Notes under the pieces: generated by a model
What the model saw: the letters and a program-made list of their open reading frames with translations, nothing else
The model's database searches: none
Told to the model about the DNA's origin: nothing
Position numbers and translations under genes: made by a program
In this document: positions 63,271 to 64,000 of the stretch, piece after piece
How the letters are laid out: each line of letters begins with the position of its first letter
Position numbering within the stretch: the first letter of the stretch is position 1
Source: Xiphydria camelus
Lineage: Eukaryota > Arthropoda > Insecta > Hymenoptera > Xiphydriidae
Length of the DNA: 64,000 bases
Direction: 5' to 3'
NCBI GenBank assembly: GCA_963678675.1
Contig: OY783193.1
Coordinates: forward strand, 23,615,309 to 23,679,308

Positions 63271-64000
63271 GTCGCAGATGAAGTCCCAGACCACGTCTGT
63301 AGGGTTTCAAATGAAGCCCTCTGCCCAACGCGATGGCTTCCATCGTTCGATTGTGTCTCTGACTTTCCTCCAGCTGTCGTTTAGCTGCACTCGCGTCGTT
63401 CACAGCCTTGACGATTCCGGCAGCACCTCCTGTCAACGCTCCGGTTGCACTGAGACCCGCGAATAGCGGTATGAGGAATGGCAGGAAACCGCCAATTTTC
63501 GAAGGTACAGGTAGAATGCGCGGAGATCGCACTTTGGACCTTCCACCGGCTCTCTTGACAGCCTCGCGTGCACCTCGAAGGGCCGATTTGACGGCTGTGA
63601 GCGCATTATTGCCGGGGAGCATGGACTTCTTCGCTGCGTTGACGATCTTCCTCAGCGCGGTTGAAGGCTTCTGCTTCTTCTTCTGCTTCTTAACACCCAT
63701 TCCGAGTTTTCTGTTGACCTTCATGGTGTTCGATACAGCCAGCGCAGCCGCTCTCTCGGCAATGCTCGCGTCTTTGGCGAATACGCGTCGCAAGGCCTTC
63801 GCCGCGAGCACCTTGTCCGCCCGACTCCTCGCTTCGAGATTCTCGCGGTTTCTCGAATAGGTGATGTCGTGCTCCTTGCAAGCCGCGTCGAGGGGATTGA
63901 TCCCCGGATCACCTCGCGCGAGTCTCTCGGCCAAGTGCCCGGTCCGCAGTACTGGTATCCCGGGATGTGTAGCTCGACGGGGAGTTTGTTGATGATGCTG
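63254..64000 (-). pseudogene. PLA2-domain virion core protein, frameshifted, runs off the window
   Basis: From the window edge one frame reads NKLPVELHIPGYQYCGPGT, the Ca-binding-loop half of a parvovirus-type phospholipase A2 domain. At about 63931-63940 the reading must change frame to continue RGDPGINPLDAACKEHD, with the His-Asp catalytic pair. The rest is open for 226 codons from a TTG: Lys-rich (KKQKKKQKPS), a hydrophobic segment LPFLIPLFAGLSATGALTGG (about residues 151-170), and a basic end. In virions such domains help breach membranes. The frameshift implies a dead or mis-assembled copy. The true start lies beyond the right edge. Confidence 0.7.

Noticed and set aside
63408..63860. 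150-codon plus-strand frame
   Set aside because: Antisense of the PLA2/core protein, which carries the catalytic and basic motifs.

Overview
This window looks like repeat-dense genomic DNA from a draft arthropod assembly, most likely an insect. It has a 200-base N gap (6726-6925), an AT-rich background, spliceosomal-type noncoding DNA, and fragments of transposon families typical of insects: piggyBac, mariner/Tc1, PIF-Harbinger, Transib, Helitron-like and an R1-type non-LTR element. I recognise no ordinary host protein-coding gene. The order cannot be fixed from the sequence. Hymenoptera is only a guess, based on a general impression that such element combinations occur there.

Left part (1-23 kb): a piggyBac 3' remnant, a TIR element with a nested TAA-flanked MITE, the first copy of a long dispersed repeat (family H) carrying a Helitron-like N-terminal ORF, two PIF-Harbinger remnants, and a 1.27-kb foldback whose loop keeps the end of a PHD-finger reading frame. 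A foldback with 9-bp target duplications, mariner/Tc1 tails, several MITEs, and two large foldbacks (A and B) follow.

Middle (23-35 kb): an R1-like non-LTR retrotransposon (23446-31302) is delimited by a 14-bp target duplication and a poly(A) tail. Its reverse transcriptase is split by an apparently intact Transib element (25818-28708), with CACAGTG termini, a CGGTG 5-bp target duplication and a 690-codon open RAG1-like transposase. Palindromic repeats and a 5S rRNA-like fragment follow.

35-47.6 kb: an approximately 8-kb structure with about 720-bp inverted terminal arms (35737-43751) contains a SWIM-finger fragment, a 2.94-kb DNA transposon of a superfamily I cannot name (37811-40754) with zinc-finger, DDE-like and AT-hook regions, and Helitron-like pieces. 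A 2.3-kb TIR element follows.

47.6-58.5 kb: further H copies, MITEs sitting next to the same TTA, a patchwork of mariner/Tc1 fragments arranged as inverted repeats, and second copies of foldbacks B and A.

Right end (58.6-64 kb): two tandem-repeat arrays rich in CCAAT-, NRF1- and CRE-type motifs lie beside a minus-strand virus-like gene block. The block encodes a PLA2-domain core protein, an adenain-like protease, a minor-capsid-like protein, a double-jelly-roll-type major-capsid-like protein and an RNase H-fold-like protein. It resembles the virion module of Polinton/adintovirus-type elements. The PLA2 and protease genes are each broken while the other three are open. The module runs off the right edge, and no polymerase or integrase is in view.
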